This document shows, piece after piece, positions 8,581 to 16,505 of a stretch of 34,477 nt of DNA; the stretch's first letter is position 1, and each line of letters opens with the position of its first letter. A program made the translations under genes and the position numbers. The notes below the pieces were generated by a model, which was not told where the DNA came from, searched no databases, and saw only the letters and a program-made list of their open reading frames with translations. Origin of the DNA: a virus; IMG/VR virus record IMGVR_UViG_3300042691_014218, positions 1-34,477 of that record; one strand, written 5' to 3'.

Positions 8581-10946
8581 TGGAATTTACTGGATCTCTT
8601 TTTGATACAAATGCCCATGTTAACTATTGGGAAGGTATTGTTGTCGATAGGAATGAATGGCCAAGAACGGATACACCAATAAAGGATGCTAAAGAACTTA
8701 ACAACTGGGGTTATAGAGTTAAAGTAAGAATACAAGGAGTTCACCCTGCGGATAAAAATATATTACCAGATTCTAAATTACCCTGGATAGAACTTCCAGG
8801 TAGTTTTTTTGGTAGTGGTCATCGTGGTGCTGGAATTACTCCAGGTGTAACTCAAGGGTCTATTGTTTGGGGTATATGGGCAGTACCTTCACTTAAAAAA
8901 ACTCCTATTATATTAGGAGTAAAACAAAACAATGAGCAAACAAATTTAAGTAGAACTCAAGTTGGTGGTTTTGATCCATTTAGTGGGTTTAGTGATACTG
9001 ATACTGTTCCAGGATATTCTGTACCTTTAACTGAAGGAAATCCATTAGAAGGTATTGCTTTTGGTAATTTTTGGAACCAGTCTGATGCTGGTAAAATGGA
9101 AGAATATACTTTTGGTATAGATTCACCTAAACCATGTACAGCATCTCCATTATCTGAAATACAACTTACGATACAATCATTAATACAAAAAATAGAAAAA
9201 GTTCAAAGACAATTAAAAACTTGGGCAAGTGCTGCTCAGGGGTGGATTGCTGAAAAACAAGCATATATTAATAAGTTAATTGAAGAGGCAGCAAAAAAAG
9301 TTGCTGAAGGTATTAGATGGTTAATGGAAACCATTAGAAAATATGTAATGGAATATGTACAAGACAAAATTAAAAAATTATATTTTTTAATTAATCCTTC
9401 AGATAGAGATAAAGCAAAAACTGCTCAAGATAAAGTTGTTGAACTTATAACATGTTTGTTTAATAAAATTATCAATGGTTTATTGGGAATAGTTCTTGGT
9501 TTATTAAAAAATGCTTTAGGTAGATTTGTTAATGTGCCAAAGTGTGTTGTTGAAAATATAATGTCTTCACTACTTGGAAATCTTTTTGGGTTTATTGGTG
9601 GAGCAATAGACAATATTTTAAGTTCTATTTCATCATTAATTGGTGGAATTGCTAGTGTTGCTGATGGAATTCTTGGATTATTAAAAACTATACTAGGATT
9701 TTTCTCCTGTGATGATAATAATGATTGTCCAGAAACAACACAATGGAATATCTGGGGTGGTGGAAGACCATCTGCTACTTTTGATTTAGAATCAATATTT
9801 AATGAAGCTAAAAACATTGCATCCACTGTTAAAAATATTGCAGATCCAGATAATTTTAATTTTGATTTTACTGGAATGTTTTCTAATCTTGCAAGTGGTG
9901 TAACTGGTTGTTTTACTGGACCAGTTTTATGTGGACCACCAAGAGTAGAATTTTTTGGTGGTGGTGGAAGTGGTGCTAGTGCAAATGCAATTATAAGTGC
10001 TACTGGTGAAATTATGGGAGTTGATATTATTACACCTGGATCTGGATACAGTAAAGCACCGTTTGCTAATATTGTTGATGATTGTGGTAAAGGTAAAGGT
10101 GCTGTAGTAAGGGCAGTTATTGGTCCTGTCACAACTCCAACTTCTCCTACTACTGGCGGTACTACTACAGGAACTGGTGGAGAAACTGGTGGAACAAATA
10201 CTGGTACTGGTACGGGTACAGGTGGAGGTGTGGGTACGGGTGTTAATGGTAACGATGGAGGAACTGGAGCAGGTGCTGGAACAGGCACTGGATTAACAGA
10301 AACTTTGGGTGTTATTGCCGTAGTTGTTGAAGAACCAGGATTTGATTATATTCCTTCTCCAGATGGTGATTTAGGTGGTGATGGTAGGATATGGGCAACT
10401 GCTGATCAAACTATTGTCAGAAGAAGTGACGGAACGTATGATGATCCATATAATGACGATGAAGAAATACCAAATTTAAATCCTGGTGATTTTGTAAGCA
10501 CCCCTTCAGATAGAAATAGTTTAATTAACTTAGGTGGTGGAACTGGACAAGGAGTTGTTGGTGATGGATTTGTTGTTCGCAATTATCCTACTAGTGGTAG
10601 TGGTGAATATCCAGTTTTACTTTATCTTTGTGGAGTTGAAGTTGTTAGGTCTGGTATAAATTATTCTCCTACTGATAGAATTATCATAGAACCAAATATT
10701 ACTGGTACTATTTTAGAACCAGTTTGGGGACCATTTGGTGTTTTAGAAAAAGTAAATATACTTTCCCCTGGAATTGGATTTACCGAAAGACCACAAATCT
10801 ATGTTAAGAGTGACACAGGATATAACGCTCAACTCAATCCTGTATTTTGTGTAAATAGAGTGGGTGATGATACTGTTGGTGAAATTCCTTCAGATATTAC
10901 ACCAGATAAAATCTTAAAAGTTGTAGACTGTGTTGGAATAGTTTAA
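8580..10946 (+). CDS. 5: Baseplate hub/spike protein gp5-like, OB-fold domain, no recognisable lysozyme domain
   Basis: 788 residues; ATG overlaps the previous TGA. Residues about 10-120 form the gp5 N-terminal OB-fold: Val-Lys-Val-Arg-Ile-x-Gly-Val-His-Pro, then Leu-Pro-Trp-Ile, then Gly-Ser-Ile-Val-Trp-Gly and Ile-Ile-Leu-Gly-Val. T4 gp5 next has a lysozyme domain; none is recognisable here. Instead come a helical stretch (about 185-265), glycine/hydrophobic helices (about 285-380), then beta repeats of Pro-Gly-x-Gly-Tyr or similar (about 480-500, 575-600, 690, 730), common in cyanophage virion proteins. Between the first two is a Gly-Thr low-complexity run (about 520-570). It would form the centre of the hub with gp27, with the spike supplied by the next gene. 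Confidence 0.75.
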   Translation: MEFTGSLFDTNAHVNYWEGIVVDRNEWPRTDTPIKDAKELNNWGYRVKVRIQGVHPADKNILPDSKLPWIELPGSFFGSGHRGAGITPGVTQGSIVWGIWAVPSLKKTPIILGVKQNNEQTNLSRTQVGGFDPFSGFSDTDTVPGYSVPLTEGNPLEGIAFGNFWNQSDAGKMEEYTFGIDSPKPCTASPLSEIQLTIQSLIQKIEKVQRQLKTWASAAQGWIAEKQAYINKLIEEAAKKVAEGIRWLMETIRKYVMEYVQDKIKKLYFLINPSDRDKAKTAQDKVVELITCLFNKIINGLLGIVLGLLKNALGRFVNVPKCVVENIMSSLLGNLFGFIGGAIDNILSSISSLIGGIASVADGILGLLKTILGFFSCDDNNDCPETTQWNIWGGGRPSATFDLESIFNEAKNIASTVKNIADPDNFNFDFTGMFSNLASGVTGCFTGPVLCGPPRVEFFGGGGSGASANAIISATGEIMGVDIITPGSGYSKAPFANIVDDCGKGKGAVVRAVIGPVTTPTSPTTGGTTTGTGGETGGTNTGTGTGTGGGVGTGVNGNDGGTGAGAGTGTGLTETLGVIAVVVEEPGFDYIPSPDGDLGGDGRIWATADQTIVRRSDGTYDDPYNDDEEIPNLNPGDFVSTPSDRNSLINLGGGTGQGVVGDGFVVRNYPTSGSGEYPVLLYLCGVEVVRSGINYSPTDRIIIEPNITGTILEPVWGPFGVLEKVNILSPGIGFTERPQIYVKSDTGYNAQLNPVFCVNRVGDDTVGEIPSDITPDKILKVVDCVGIV

Positions 10947-11524
10947 TGGCAAAACCTAAAACAGAATCCAGAAGAATGGGAACTCATGAAGGTGAGTTAA
11001 AATTTGGTCATGTTGATATGAATGGAACAATGTCTGGTGTTCAATTGAGAAATGGTCCACCAGGACCAGATGCTGAACATTTTATGCAATTTTGTTCCAC
11101 TGGAAAGATGAAAGGTGGTACAATTAATCGATGCCCTACGGTATATCAAATTCATTGTGCGGAAAAATCTGTTGATGGTATAGGATTTATATTAAATGTT
11201 GCTGATGGTGATATTGTTTTACGTGCTGCAAATGGAAGAATACGTTTGATTGCTGATAATATTGATTTAAAAGCGCGAGGTAAGGACGGTAAAAATGGAT
11301 TTATAAATCTTGACGCTGATGAAAAAGTTGTAATGCGAGCAAAAAATATTGAGGTAAATGGTACGTCAGTAGTTAAATTTTTCTCTTCTGGATTGTGTGA
11401 AATTGTTGGTAAAAATACTCTAAATTTTTATGGGGGTCTTGTTGATTGTGCTGATGGTGCAACTACTGGATTAAATTCTAAACATACTTCTGGTTTAGAA
11501 ATACAAGAAATGTTTACTGTATAA
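10946..11524 (+). CDS. Beta-helical spike-like protein (gp5 C-terminal type)
   Basis: 192 residues; its ATG overlaps the hub-gene stop (TAATG). From about residue 75 there are alternating short strands ending in Asp/Asn-Gly: Gly-Asp-Ile-Val-Leu-Arg-Ala, Gly-Arg-Ile-Arg-Leu-Ile-Ala, Gly-Phe-Ile-Asn-Leu-Asp-Ala, Glu-Lys-Val-Val-Met-Arg-Ala. Such spacing is typical of triple-stranded beta-helix spikes of gp5C and VgrG proteins. In T4 this part belongs to gp5 itself and is cut from it after assembly; here it seems to be a separate gene. Several cysteines are present and no signal peptide. The assignment comes from the repeat pattern and location. Confidence 0.5.
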   Translation: MAKPKTESRRMGTHEGELKFGHVDMNGTMSGVQLRNGPPGPDAEHFMQFCSTGKMKGGTINRCPTVYQIHCAEKSVDGIGFILNVADGDIVLRAANGRIRLIADNIDLKARGKDGKNGFINLDADEKVVMRAKNIEVNGTSVVKFFSSGLCEIVGKNTLNFYGGLVDCADGATTGLNSKHTSGLEIQEMFTV

Positions 11525-11528
11525 GAAT

Positions 11529-12212
11529 ATGAAATTACCAGACATAGAAATAGGAAAAAGATTATTTTGTGGTAAAGGAAATCCTACAAATGTTTTAGGT
11601 GTTGGTCCTACAGAAGTTCGTGGTTCTGGATATATTGAAGGTCCAACTGTAACTGGGGATCCTAGTTTGTTTAAACCAGCGCCACAAGAAATGGCAACGG
11701 TGATGTGTGGTCCAACAAAAAATCCAGATGTTGTTAAAGTTGGCACTATACCATTTCTTTCCTTGTTTGTGCAAACTTATGCAAGGATTAAAGCTTTTTT
11801 GAAAGTTGATACTTTATTGTCAGTCAGGTTAATTAAATCTGATGTGATTTATACTAATGTTTTAATGGCGAACACTAAAAATTTCGTTATAGATCATCCA
11901 TTAAAAGAGGGTAAAAAATTAGTTCATGGATGCCTTGAAGGACCAGAACATTCTGTATATGTTAGAGGAAGATTAAGAAATAATAATATAATTGAATTGC
12001 CAGACTATTGGATTAACTTAGTTGATGAAACTACAATTACAGTTTCTTTGACTGCTATTGGTGCAGAACAATCTTTATTTGTTGCAAAAATTAAAGATAA
12101 TAAAATAGTTGTAGGTAACTATATGACTGAATTTGGTGAGTTACCAATAGATTGTTTTTACCATGTGTTCGCTGAAAGGAAAGATGTAAATAAATTAGAA
12201 ACGGAGATTTGA
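11529..12212 (+). CDS. Virion protein with fibre-type C-terminal domain (paralogue 1)
   Basis: 227 residues. The N-terminal 70 residues are rich in Gly, Pro and Thr and have no recognised fold; a tip role beside the spike is conceivable, but no PAAR motif is clear. From about residue 120 comes a domain shared with the next gene: Asp-His-Pro-Leu-Lys, Leu-Glu-Gly-Pro-Glu, Val-Tyr-Val-Arg-Gly-Arg-Leu, Leu-Pro-Asp-Tyr-Trp, closing with Ala-Glu-Arg-Lys-Asp. I know this type of domain from cyanophage tail-fibre and hub-distal proteins, where the biochemical role is unknown. It sits four bases after the spike-like gene, so is probably co-transcribed and part of the virion. Confidence 0.5.
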   Translation: MKLPDIEIGKRLFCGKGNPTNVLGVGPTEVRGSGYIEGPTVTGDPSLFKPAPQEMATVMCGPTKNPDVVKVGTIPFLSLFVQTYARIKAFLKVDTLLSVRLIKSDVIYTNVLMANTKNFVIDHPLKEGKKLVHGCLEGPEHSVYVRGRLRNNNIIELPDYWINLVDETTITVSLTAIGAEQSLFVAKIKDNKIVVGNYMTEFGELPIDCFYHVFAERKDVNKLETEI

Positions 12213-12214
12213 TT

Positions 12215-13015
12215 ATGCCAGCATTTAATTTTAAACAATATGGTACGTTTACTGGACCAGCAAAAAATTATGAGTTCATTGATGATGATGCAACTTGGTG
12301 GAGTGATCTTCCAATAGATAGTTCATTTAAACTTAGTGATATTGGTGTTCTATTTTTCAATAACCAGGCAGACTATGCATATTTCCATTTGTATGGAGTA
12401 TCAACAAGCTTAGTTACTTTTGAAAAAAACAGCGGAGATTTACCTAACTTACTTGCCAATATTCAAAATACTATATTTAATGGAAATATAATCATTAATG
12501 GAACTACTGTAGCAAATGATAATATTGTATGTAATGCTAACGTTTCTTGTAATGGTGTATTAAATTTATCTGGAGTTGGTAATGCTGCTTCATACATGAC
12601 AACTACCAGAACTATTGCTCAATCTAAAAAGTCTTTTGATATTCCTCATCCGTTAAAAGATGACCATAGACTTAGATATGTTTGTTTAGAAGGTCCTGCA
12701 GCAGAAGTTTATATCAGAGGTAAATTAGAAAATGAAAATATTATTACGTTACCAGAATATTGGAGTAGTTTAATAGATCAAGAAACAATAGGGGTAACAT
12801 TAACACCTATTGGATATCATCAAGAATTATTTGTTGAAAAAATAGAGTGGGGATCCAGAATTGTCATTAAAAATAATTCTGGTGGAGCAGTAAATTGTTA
12901 TTACACAGTTACTGCAGAGAGAAAAGATACCCCCAAAAACATTCCAGAATATAAGGGGTTGACACCAAACGACTATCCAGGAGATAATGATACTTATAAT
13001 GTGAATGGACTATAG
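12215..13015 (+). CDS. Virion/fibre protein with shared C-terminal domain (paralogue 2)
   Basis: ATG 12215 is preferred over TTG 12209 because GGAG at 12203-12206 is well spaced from it. About 266 residues. Residues about 90-130 have short Asn/Gly-rich strands like a small beta-helix. From about 145 the domain of the preceding gene recurs: Pro-His-Pro-Leu-Lys, Cys-Leu-Glu-Gly-Pro, Val-Tyr-Ile-Arg-Gly-Lys-Leu, Leu-Pro-Glu-Tyr-Trp, and a final Thr-Ala-Glu-Arg-Lys-Asp. The two genes are therefore tandem paralogues over their C-terminal halves with different N-terminal halves, as expected for modular fibres. The product ends in an acidic, Asn/Asp-rich tail. Receptor or glycan contact is an inference from the domain family only. 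Confidence 0.5.
   Translation: MPAFNFKQYGTFTGPAKNYEFIDDDATWWSDLPIDSSFKLSDIGVLFFNNQADYAYFHLYGVSTSLVTFEKNSGDLPNLLANIQNTIFNGNIIINGTTVANDNIVCNANVSCNGVLNLSGVGNAASYMTTTRTIAQSKKSFDIPHPLKDDHRLRYVCLEGPAAEVYIRGKLENENIITLPEYWSSLIDQETIGVTLTPIGYHQELFVEKIEWGSRIVIKNNSGGAVNCYYTVTAERKDTPKNIPEYKGLTPNDYPGDNDTYNVNGL
12959..12988 (+). promoter_or_regulatory. Sigma70-like promoter before 2OG oxygenase
   Basis: TTGACA at 12959-12964, an 18-base spacer, and GATAAT at 12983-12988. Transcription would begin near 12995, about 20 bases before the GTG start at 13015. It lies inside the end of the preceding gene, so codon chance cannot be excluded. Confidence 0.4.
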
Positions 13016-13692
13016 TGAATAAAATACATGAAATATTTCCATTGGTTGTTTATCAAGGAACAATAGATTGTCATAATGAATTTAAAGAAAAACATGTAAA
13101 TTCATTGCGGGATTATTGGTTTAATGGGTATCAAAATGAAAGTCCAGAGTATTCTGGTAGAATTTTTGTTCACCATAATAAAGAATATAAGATGTTCTTT
13201 GATGATCTTAAAAAAAATTTAGATCAATATATGGAACACTTGAATGTTGATTATAGTAAGTTAAGTTATCATATTATTAAAGCATGGGTTGGATATCATA
13301 AAGATGACGAAACACCATCTATTCAACCACATTATCATAATGAAGCAAACATTAGTTTTGTATATTATTTAAAAACCGATGAGACTTCTGATAAACTTTG
13401 CATCCAACAGCAAACAAATAGAAATGAATTTGCTGGTGGATTATTTGAAGTTGCTCAACAAAGAAATACTCTAATTGGATACAATAAGTATAACTGTAAT
13501 TACTACACAGTGACACCAACTGAAGGTACTATTGTGATGTTTCCAAGTGATGTATATCACTTTACTCAAAAAACTACTGAAAGAAAAGGTGAAAGAATTG
13601 TTATTCCTGGTGATATTCGGATAACATTAAAGGAAGATAATCCAGACTATCATCAAGGGTCTACTCATCCATCTCAGTGGTTAGAATTATAA
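13015..13692 (+). CDS. Putative 2OG/Fe(II) oxygenase
   Basis: 225 residues from a GTG start overlapping the previous TAG. The pattern matches phage 2OG/Fe(II) oxygenases of the double-stranded beta-helix fold: His106-x-His108 within Gln-Pro-His-Tyr-His, a Ser-Phe-Val-Tyr-Tyr strand, a Gly-Thr-Ile-Val-Met-Phe-Pro-Ser-Asp-Val-Tyr-His (His182, third metal ligand), and Arg194 in Glu-Arg-Ile-Val-Ile for 2-oxoglutarate. The usual HxD is HxH here, as in the family I know from cyanophages (2OG-FeII_Oxy_5 type). The substrate is unknown. It is lodged between virion genes, has a possible promoter of its own, and is followed by a late promoter for the next structural gene, so it looks like an inserted extra gene. 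Confidence 0.7.
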   Translation: MNKIHEIFPLVVYQGTIDCHNEFKEKHVNSLRDYWFNGYQNESPEYSGRIFVHHNKEYKMFFDDLKKNLDQYMEHLNVDYSKLSYHIIKAWVGYHKDDETPSIQPHYHNEANISFVYYLKTDETSDKLCIQQQTNRNEFAGGLFEVAQQRNTLIGYNKYNCNYYTVTPTEGTIVMFPSDVYHFTQKTTERKGERIVIPGDIRITLKEDNPDYHQGSTHPSQWLEL

Positions 13693-13699
13693 ATTAAAA

Positions 13700-13707
13700 A
13701 ATAAATA
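13700..13707 (+). promoter_or_regulatory. T4-type late promoter octamer
   Basis: AATAAATA in the 36-base gap before the structural gene at 13729, about 22 bases upstream of its ATG. It shows that late transcription restarts after the inserted oxygenase gene. Confidence 0.6.
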
Positions 13708-13728
13708 ACTTAACAGCATACCATAGTT

Positions 13729-14928
13729 ATGACAACATTATCAACAGTTGGACAGACAGTTGTTTCTGGTTTAACATCAGAATCTTCAAATAGAACAGAA
13801 AGTAATTCTACTTTTGCAATTCCATTAGGAATAGCTGGTACTTCTATTAGTCAGTACCAATTGCCTGCAAGAGAATTAGATCTTGAAATACTTGAAAATG
13901 TTCAACCAATATTAGATCAAATAAATGCTAAAAAATCACAAATAGTTTCTATTTGTGATCAAGTAATGTCTTCTTATATTCCTGGAATAGCACCACCTTT
14001 ATGTGCTGTTGAATCGGAACCGTCAAATTTAGATTCTCCAGTTATTTCTGATACTGATAAATATCCTGCCGTTATTGGTGGTTTTAGTGTTGCTGGAACT
14101 CCTAATCCAGGGACACCTCAAATTGCATATGGAAATGTCAGACCAGATAATATAAGAATATTGAGATACCCTAATTTAGAGAATAGAGTTGCTCCTAATG
14201 ATAATGCTTTAGAGAATTATAAGTTTCCTGTATTGACATCTCAGAATGCTGGGCAAGGAAAAATAGATTCTTTTTTCAAAAATTCAAAATACAACGATGG
14301 TGTTCTTACTTACTATGTAACTAGTGATTCTGGCAATTGGAGTAGTGAAGCATGGAATAGTAATAGTAATGTAATTGGTCAGTATGTCAAAGTTACTGGA
14401 CCAGGAATTGGTACTGTGGGAATTCCTGGAGCATATGATCATCCATCTCAAACATTTACACCAGAACCAGAATATTCTTCAATAGTTTCTGGATTAACTG
14501 GTATTACTACTGGAACTTTTAATGGTATTAGTGTTAATTTTAATCCAACAACATTGAAAATGGAATCAACTGGATTTTTTCCATTATTTCTTTCTACCAC
14601 AGGAACACTTGTTATTGCTTCTGGACTTAATGCAACAACTATTATTAATAGTATTAGTACTTTAGAATCTGAAATTGAAGCATTGAGGGTTGGGATTAGT
14701 ACATGGTTCACTGAAGTTAATACTTTAAAAGAAAGAAGACATGGGCAACAGTTGAGAGTGTGGAGTTATAAGAGAGTTCAGCAGAGAAATAGCACTGAAA
14801 ATGTTAATATTGGATTGGGAATAACTTCTGTTGAACGAGTTGATCCTAGACTACCAACTACAATTTACAACTTCTCTAGTGAAGATAATAGATTTGATGA
14901 TACCAGTATAACATTCGATGCTAACTGA
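13729..14928 (+). CDS. Cyanophage virion structural protein, unknown role
   Basis: 399 residues, rich in Ser, Thr, Asn and Gly with almost no cysteine. I do not recognise a named domain. Residues about 40-75 form a helix; the middle is beta-rich with short Pro/Gly turns (Gly-Pro-Gly-Ile-Gly-Thr-Val-Gly-Ile-Pro-Gly); residues about 300-345 form another helix ending in basic residues. Composition and a private late promoter point to a virion component made late, probably baseplate-periphery, whisker or fibre-connecting. It lies between other fibre-type genes. Confidence 0.5.
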   Translation: MTTLSTVGQTVVSGLTSESSNRTESNSTFAIPLGIAGTSISQYQLPARELDLEILENVQPILDQINAKKSQIVSICDQVMSSYIPGIAPPLCAVESEPSNLDSPVISDTDKYPAVIGGFSVAGTPNPGTPQIAYGNVRPDNIRILRYPNLENRVAPNDNALENYKFPVLTSQNAGQGKIDSFFKNSKYNDGVLTYYVTSDSGNWSSEAWNSNSNVIGQYVKVTGPGIGTVGIPGAYDHPSQTFTPEPEYSSIVSGLTGITTGTFNGISVNFNPTTLKMESTGFFPLFLSTTGTLVIASGLNATTIINSISTLESEIEALRVGISTWFTEVNTLKERRHGQQLRVWSYKRVQQRNSTENVNIGLGITSVERVDPRLPTTIYNFSSEDNRFDDTSITFDAN

Positions 14929-14929
14929 T

Positions 14930-14937
14930 AATAAATA
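14930..14937 (+). promoter_or_regulatory. T4-type late promoter octamer
   Basis: AATAAATA two bases after the stop of the upstream structural gene and about 25 bases before the fibre-type gene at 14962. Same spacing class as the octamers at 568, 13700 and 18496. Confidence 0.6.
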
Positions 14938-14961
14938 ATAACAAAATTATTTTATATAATA

Positions 14962-15558
14962 ATGGCAAAATCACTTATTAGTATTGGATCGACATCTAAT
15001 GATGGAACTGGAGATACATTAAGAGCGGGCGCAGAAAAAATTAACGCCAATTTTGATGAAATCTACAGCACATTTGGAAATGGAACATCTTTAAGTTCTT
15101 CAGTTTCAAATGCAACAACATCTTCTTATGCATCAGTTGCTGGTATTGCAACAATTGCACAGGGATTAAGTGGCGCTCCTAATATTACTGCAGGAATTGT
15201 AACTACATCTGGAAATTTAAATGTAGTTGGAATTATTACTTCATCAGGCGCAACAATTTACAACACAACTACATTAAACAATGTGGTTATTAGTGGTGTA
15301 AATACGCACAGCAATGTATCAAATTTCACTAATACTGTTAATTTTACTGGGACTAGTAATAGTATTAATCAATCTGCAGGAACCGCTGCCATTAATAGAT
15401 TAGTTGTATCTGGGGTCACGACTTCTGGTGTAGGTAATACTGCAACTCTTGGTACTAATAGTACCATGCAATTTTTCCTTCAAAATGATACAACTCTACG
15501 TGTTGCAGTTAGAGGTAGTGATGGGGTAACTAGATATGGAACAATCTCACTTGCTTAA
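14962..15558 (+). CDS. Small tail-fibre-like virion protein
   Basis: 198 residues. The N-terminal Ser-Thr-Ser-Asn-Asp-Gly-Thr-Gly-Asp-Thr-Leu-Arg, then Lys-Ile-Asn-Ala-Asn-Phe-Asp-Glu-Ile-Tyr is a motif seen at the front of many cyanophage fibre proteins, probably for attachment to the baseplate. The rest is a Ser/Thr/Asn-rich series of short strands (Gly-Asn-Leu-Asn-Val-Val-Gly-Ile-Ile-Thr and similar) that also occurs near the end of the large fibre at 18533. No enzyme motif or cysteine is visible. It is the last late gene before the accessory island. Confidence 0.55.
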   Translation: MAKSLISIGSTSNDGTGDTLRAGAEKINANFDEIYSTFGNGTSLSSSVSNATTSSYASVAGIATIAQGLSGAPNITAGIVTTSGNLNVVGIITSSGATIYNTTTLNNVVISGVNTHSNVSNFTNTVNFTGTSNSINQSAGTAAINRLVVSGVTTSGVGNTATLGTNSTMQFFLQNDTTLRVAVRGSDGVTRYGTISLA

Positions 15559-15562
15559 GGGC

Positions 15563-15591
15563 TTGACATACTGGTTTTGACCTTGTATAAT
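15563..15591 (+). promoter_or_regulatory. Consensus sigma70 promoter opening the accessory island
   Basis: TTGACA (15563-15568), exactly 17 bases, TATAAT (15586-15591): a perfect consensus in the gap after a late gene. Expected start near 15598. It implies transcription by unmodified host RNA polymerase early in infection for the genes and tRNA downstream. Confidence 0.85.
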
Positions 15592-15615
15592 GATGAGGTA
15601 AACAAAGGTGATGCC

Positions 15616-15819
15616 ATGATTGTTGATGATGGAGATGAGTATCTGACACGTTGCGTCGTGGATCCCAGCACTCGTACTTTTTTAATTTATTCAAACATGG
15701 GTAATGAAAAAGTAATTGATTGTGCTAATAGTGATGAATTCCTGAATGTTCTCAGTTTTGTTCGGAGCGTCCTTGGATCTGATACTTTAGTTTACGCTGA
15801 TCCCCTTGTGAAAGGGTGA
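15616..15819 (+). CDS. Hypothetical small protein
   Basis: 67 residues from ATG 15616, six bases after AAAGG. The longer frame from TTG 15577 is unlikely, since that codon lies between the -35 and -10 elements. Acidic front (Val-Asp-Asp-Gly-Asp-Glu), a beta-like middle and a C-terminal helix (Phe-Leu-Asn-Val-Leu-Ser-Phe-Val-Arg). No family recognised. First gene after a consensus promoter, so probably expressed early. The end overlaps a hairpin with a GTGA tetraloop (15803-15816) just before tRNA-Gly, possibly a processing signal. Confidence 0.55.
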   Translation: MIVDDGDEYLTRCVVDPSTRTFLIYSNMGNEKVIDCANSDEFLNVLSFVRSVLGSDTLVYADPLVKG

Positions 15820-15824
15820 TCCCT

Positions 15825-15895
15825 GCGGGTGTGGTGTAGAGGTAACATCTGAGCCTTCCAAGCTCCAGTCACGGGTTCGATCCCCGTCACCCGCT
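15825..15895 (+). tRNA. tRNA-Gly (anticodon TCC)
   Basis: A full 71-base cloverleaf: acceptor GCGGGTG pairs with CACCCGC, D stem GTGT/ACAT, anticodon loop CTTCCAA giving TCC (reads GGA), T arm ACGGG-TTCGATC-CCCGT. The CCA end is not encoded. GGA is a very common glycine codon in the late genes of this window, which would explain why the phage keeps it. Confidence 0.93.
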
Positions 15896-15896
15896 T

Positions 15897-15927
15897 ACCA
15901 AAATTGGACTTTAATTCCATTTTTGGT
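15897..15927 (+). other. Hairpin after tRNA-Gly
   Basis: Arms at 15897-15908 and 15916-15927 pair at 11 of 12 positions around a seven-base loop. There is no clear T run on the + strand after it, so it is a weak terminator candidate; it may instead mark the 3' processing site of the tRNA. Confidence 0.4.
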
Positions 15928-15968
15928 CGAAAAAATTTCCCGCCAAAAATTTGTTAAAAAACCTTTTT

Positions 15969-16178
15969 ATGAATCCTTATAAAATTTCATATAAAAAATT
16001 GCAGGAAGAAGTAGTTAAAACAACTCCTGAAAATGTTAAAGAAGCAAATGAGGGTTTATTTCATGCCAAAATGACTTTGCCAGCAGCAGCAAAACATTGT
16101 GGAATGACACAAAAAGAAATGAAATTGACTTTTTTTGAATATCTTAAATATAATAAACCTACTTATCAGGGGGAATAA
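15969..16178 (+). CDS. Hypothetical small protein
   Basis: 69 residues from ATG 15969; the in-frame TTG at 15951 is less likely. No strong ribosome-binding site is visible. Mostly helical, with an Ala-Ala-Ala-Lys-His-Cys-Gly-Met-Thr-Gln-Lys-Glu-Met segment (about 39-51) that could be a helix-turn-helix, so DNA or RNA binding is possible but unproven. I recall similar short proteins from cyanophages without known function. It lies between tRNA-Gly and the cpeT pair, and its end contains a promoter for them. Confidence 0.5.
   Translation: MNPYKISYKKLQEEVVKTTPENVKEANEGLFHAKMTLPAAAKHCGMTQKEMKLTFFEYLKYNKPTYQGE
16125..16154 (+). promoter_or_regulatory. Sigma70-like promoter for the cpeT pair
   Basis: TTGACT (16125-16130), 18 bases, TATAAT (16149-16154), inside the end of the upstream small gene. 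The predicted leader (about 16161-16229) can fold: GGGGG (16169-16173) with CCCCC (16205-16209), enclosing GAGT-ATA-ACTC (16190-16200). Confidence 0.5.
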
Positions 16179-16229
16179 CTAAAGGGATTGAGTATAACTC
16201 TCCGCCCCCATAAAATAAGGGAGGTAACA

Positions 16230-16505
16230 ATGGCGTATAAAATCAATACTACATATTGTTGGTATGAATTGGACAATGAATATGTCATTGTTAAAATGTA
16301 TTTTATTAATCATTGTCCATTTACCTTTGATGAGTTATCATCTATTGTTAGGCAAGACCCTGAAATAATCTCAATAGCAGATAAAAATGTAAAATTTTGC
16401 CCAGAAGATTTGTACAAGTCTTCTTTTTATTTGATAGATGAACAAGTACATCCATGTTTATTTACACTAGATTTAGAAAATCCAGAAGAGTTGCCAAATG
16501 ATTGA
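16230..16505 (+). CDS. Hypothetical protein upstream of cpeT
   Basis: 91 residues. ATG 16230 follows AAGGGAGG at a good distance, so the frame from TTG 16188 is rejected. The protein is acidic with a Trp-Tyr-Glu-Leu front, a central Cys-Pro-Phe-Thr-Phe-Asp-Glu-Leu and a Cys-Pro-Glu-Asp. No family recognised. The stop overlaps the cpeT start by eight bases, so the two are probably translated together; a role beside CpeT is possible but is only inferred from this coupling. Confidence 0.55.
   Translation: MAYKINTTYCWYELDNEYVIVKMYFINHCPFTFDELSSIVRQDPEIISIADKNVKFCPEDLYKSSFYLIDEQVHPCLFTLDLENPEELPND

Noticed and set aside
9425-10288. Long minus-strand frame opposite the gp5-like gene
   Set aside because: Its Pro/Val-rich product mirrors the Gly-Thr repeat; no start signals, and every supported gene here is on the + strand.
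10148-10290. Short repeats as a possible CRISPR-like array
   Set aside because: The repeats are in frame, coding Gly-Thr, with no spacers of even length.
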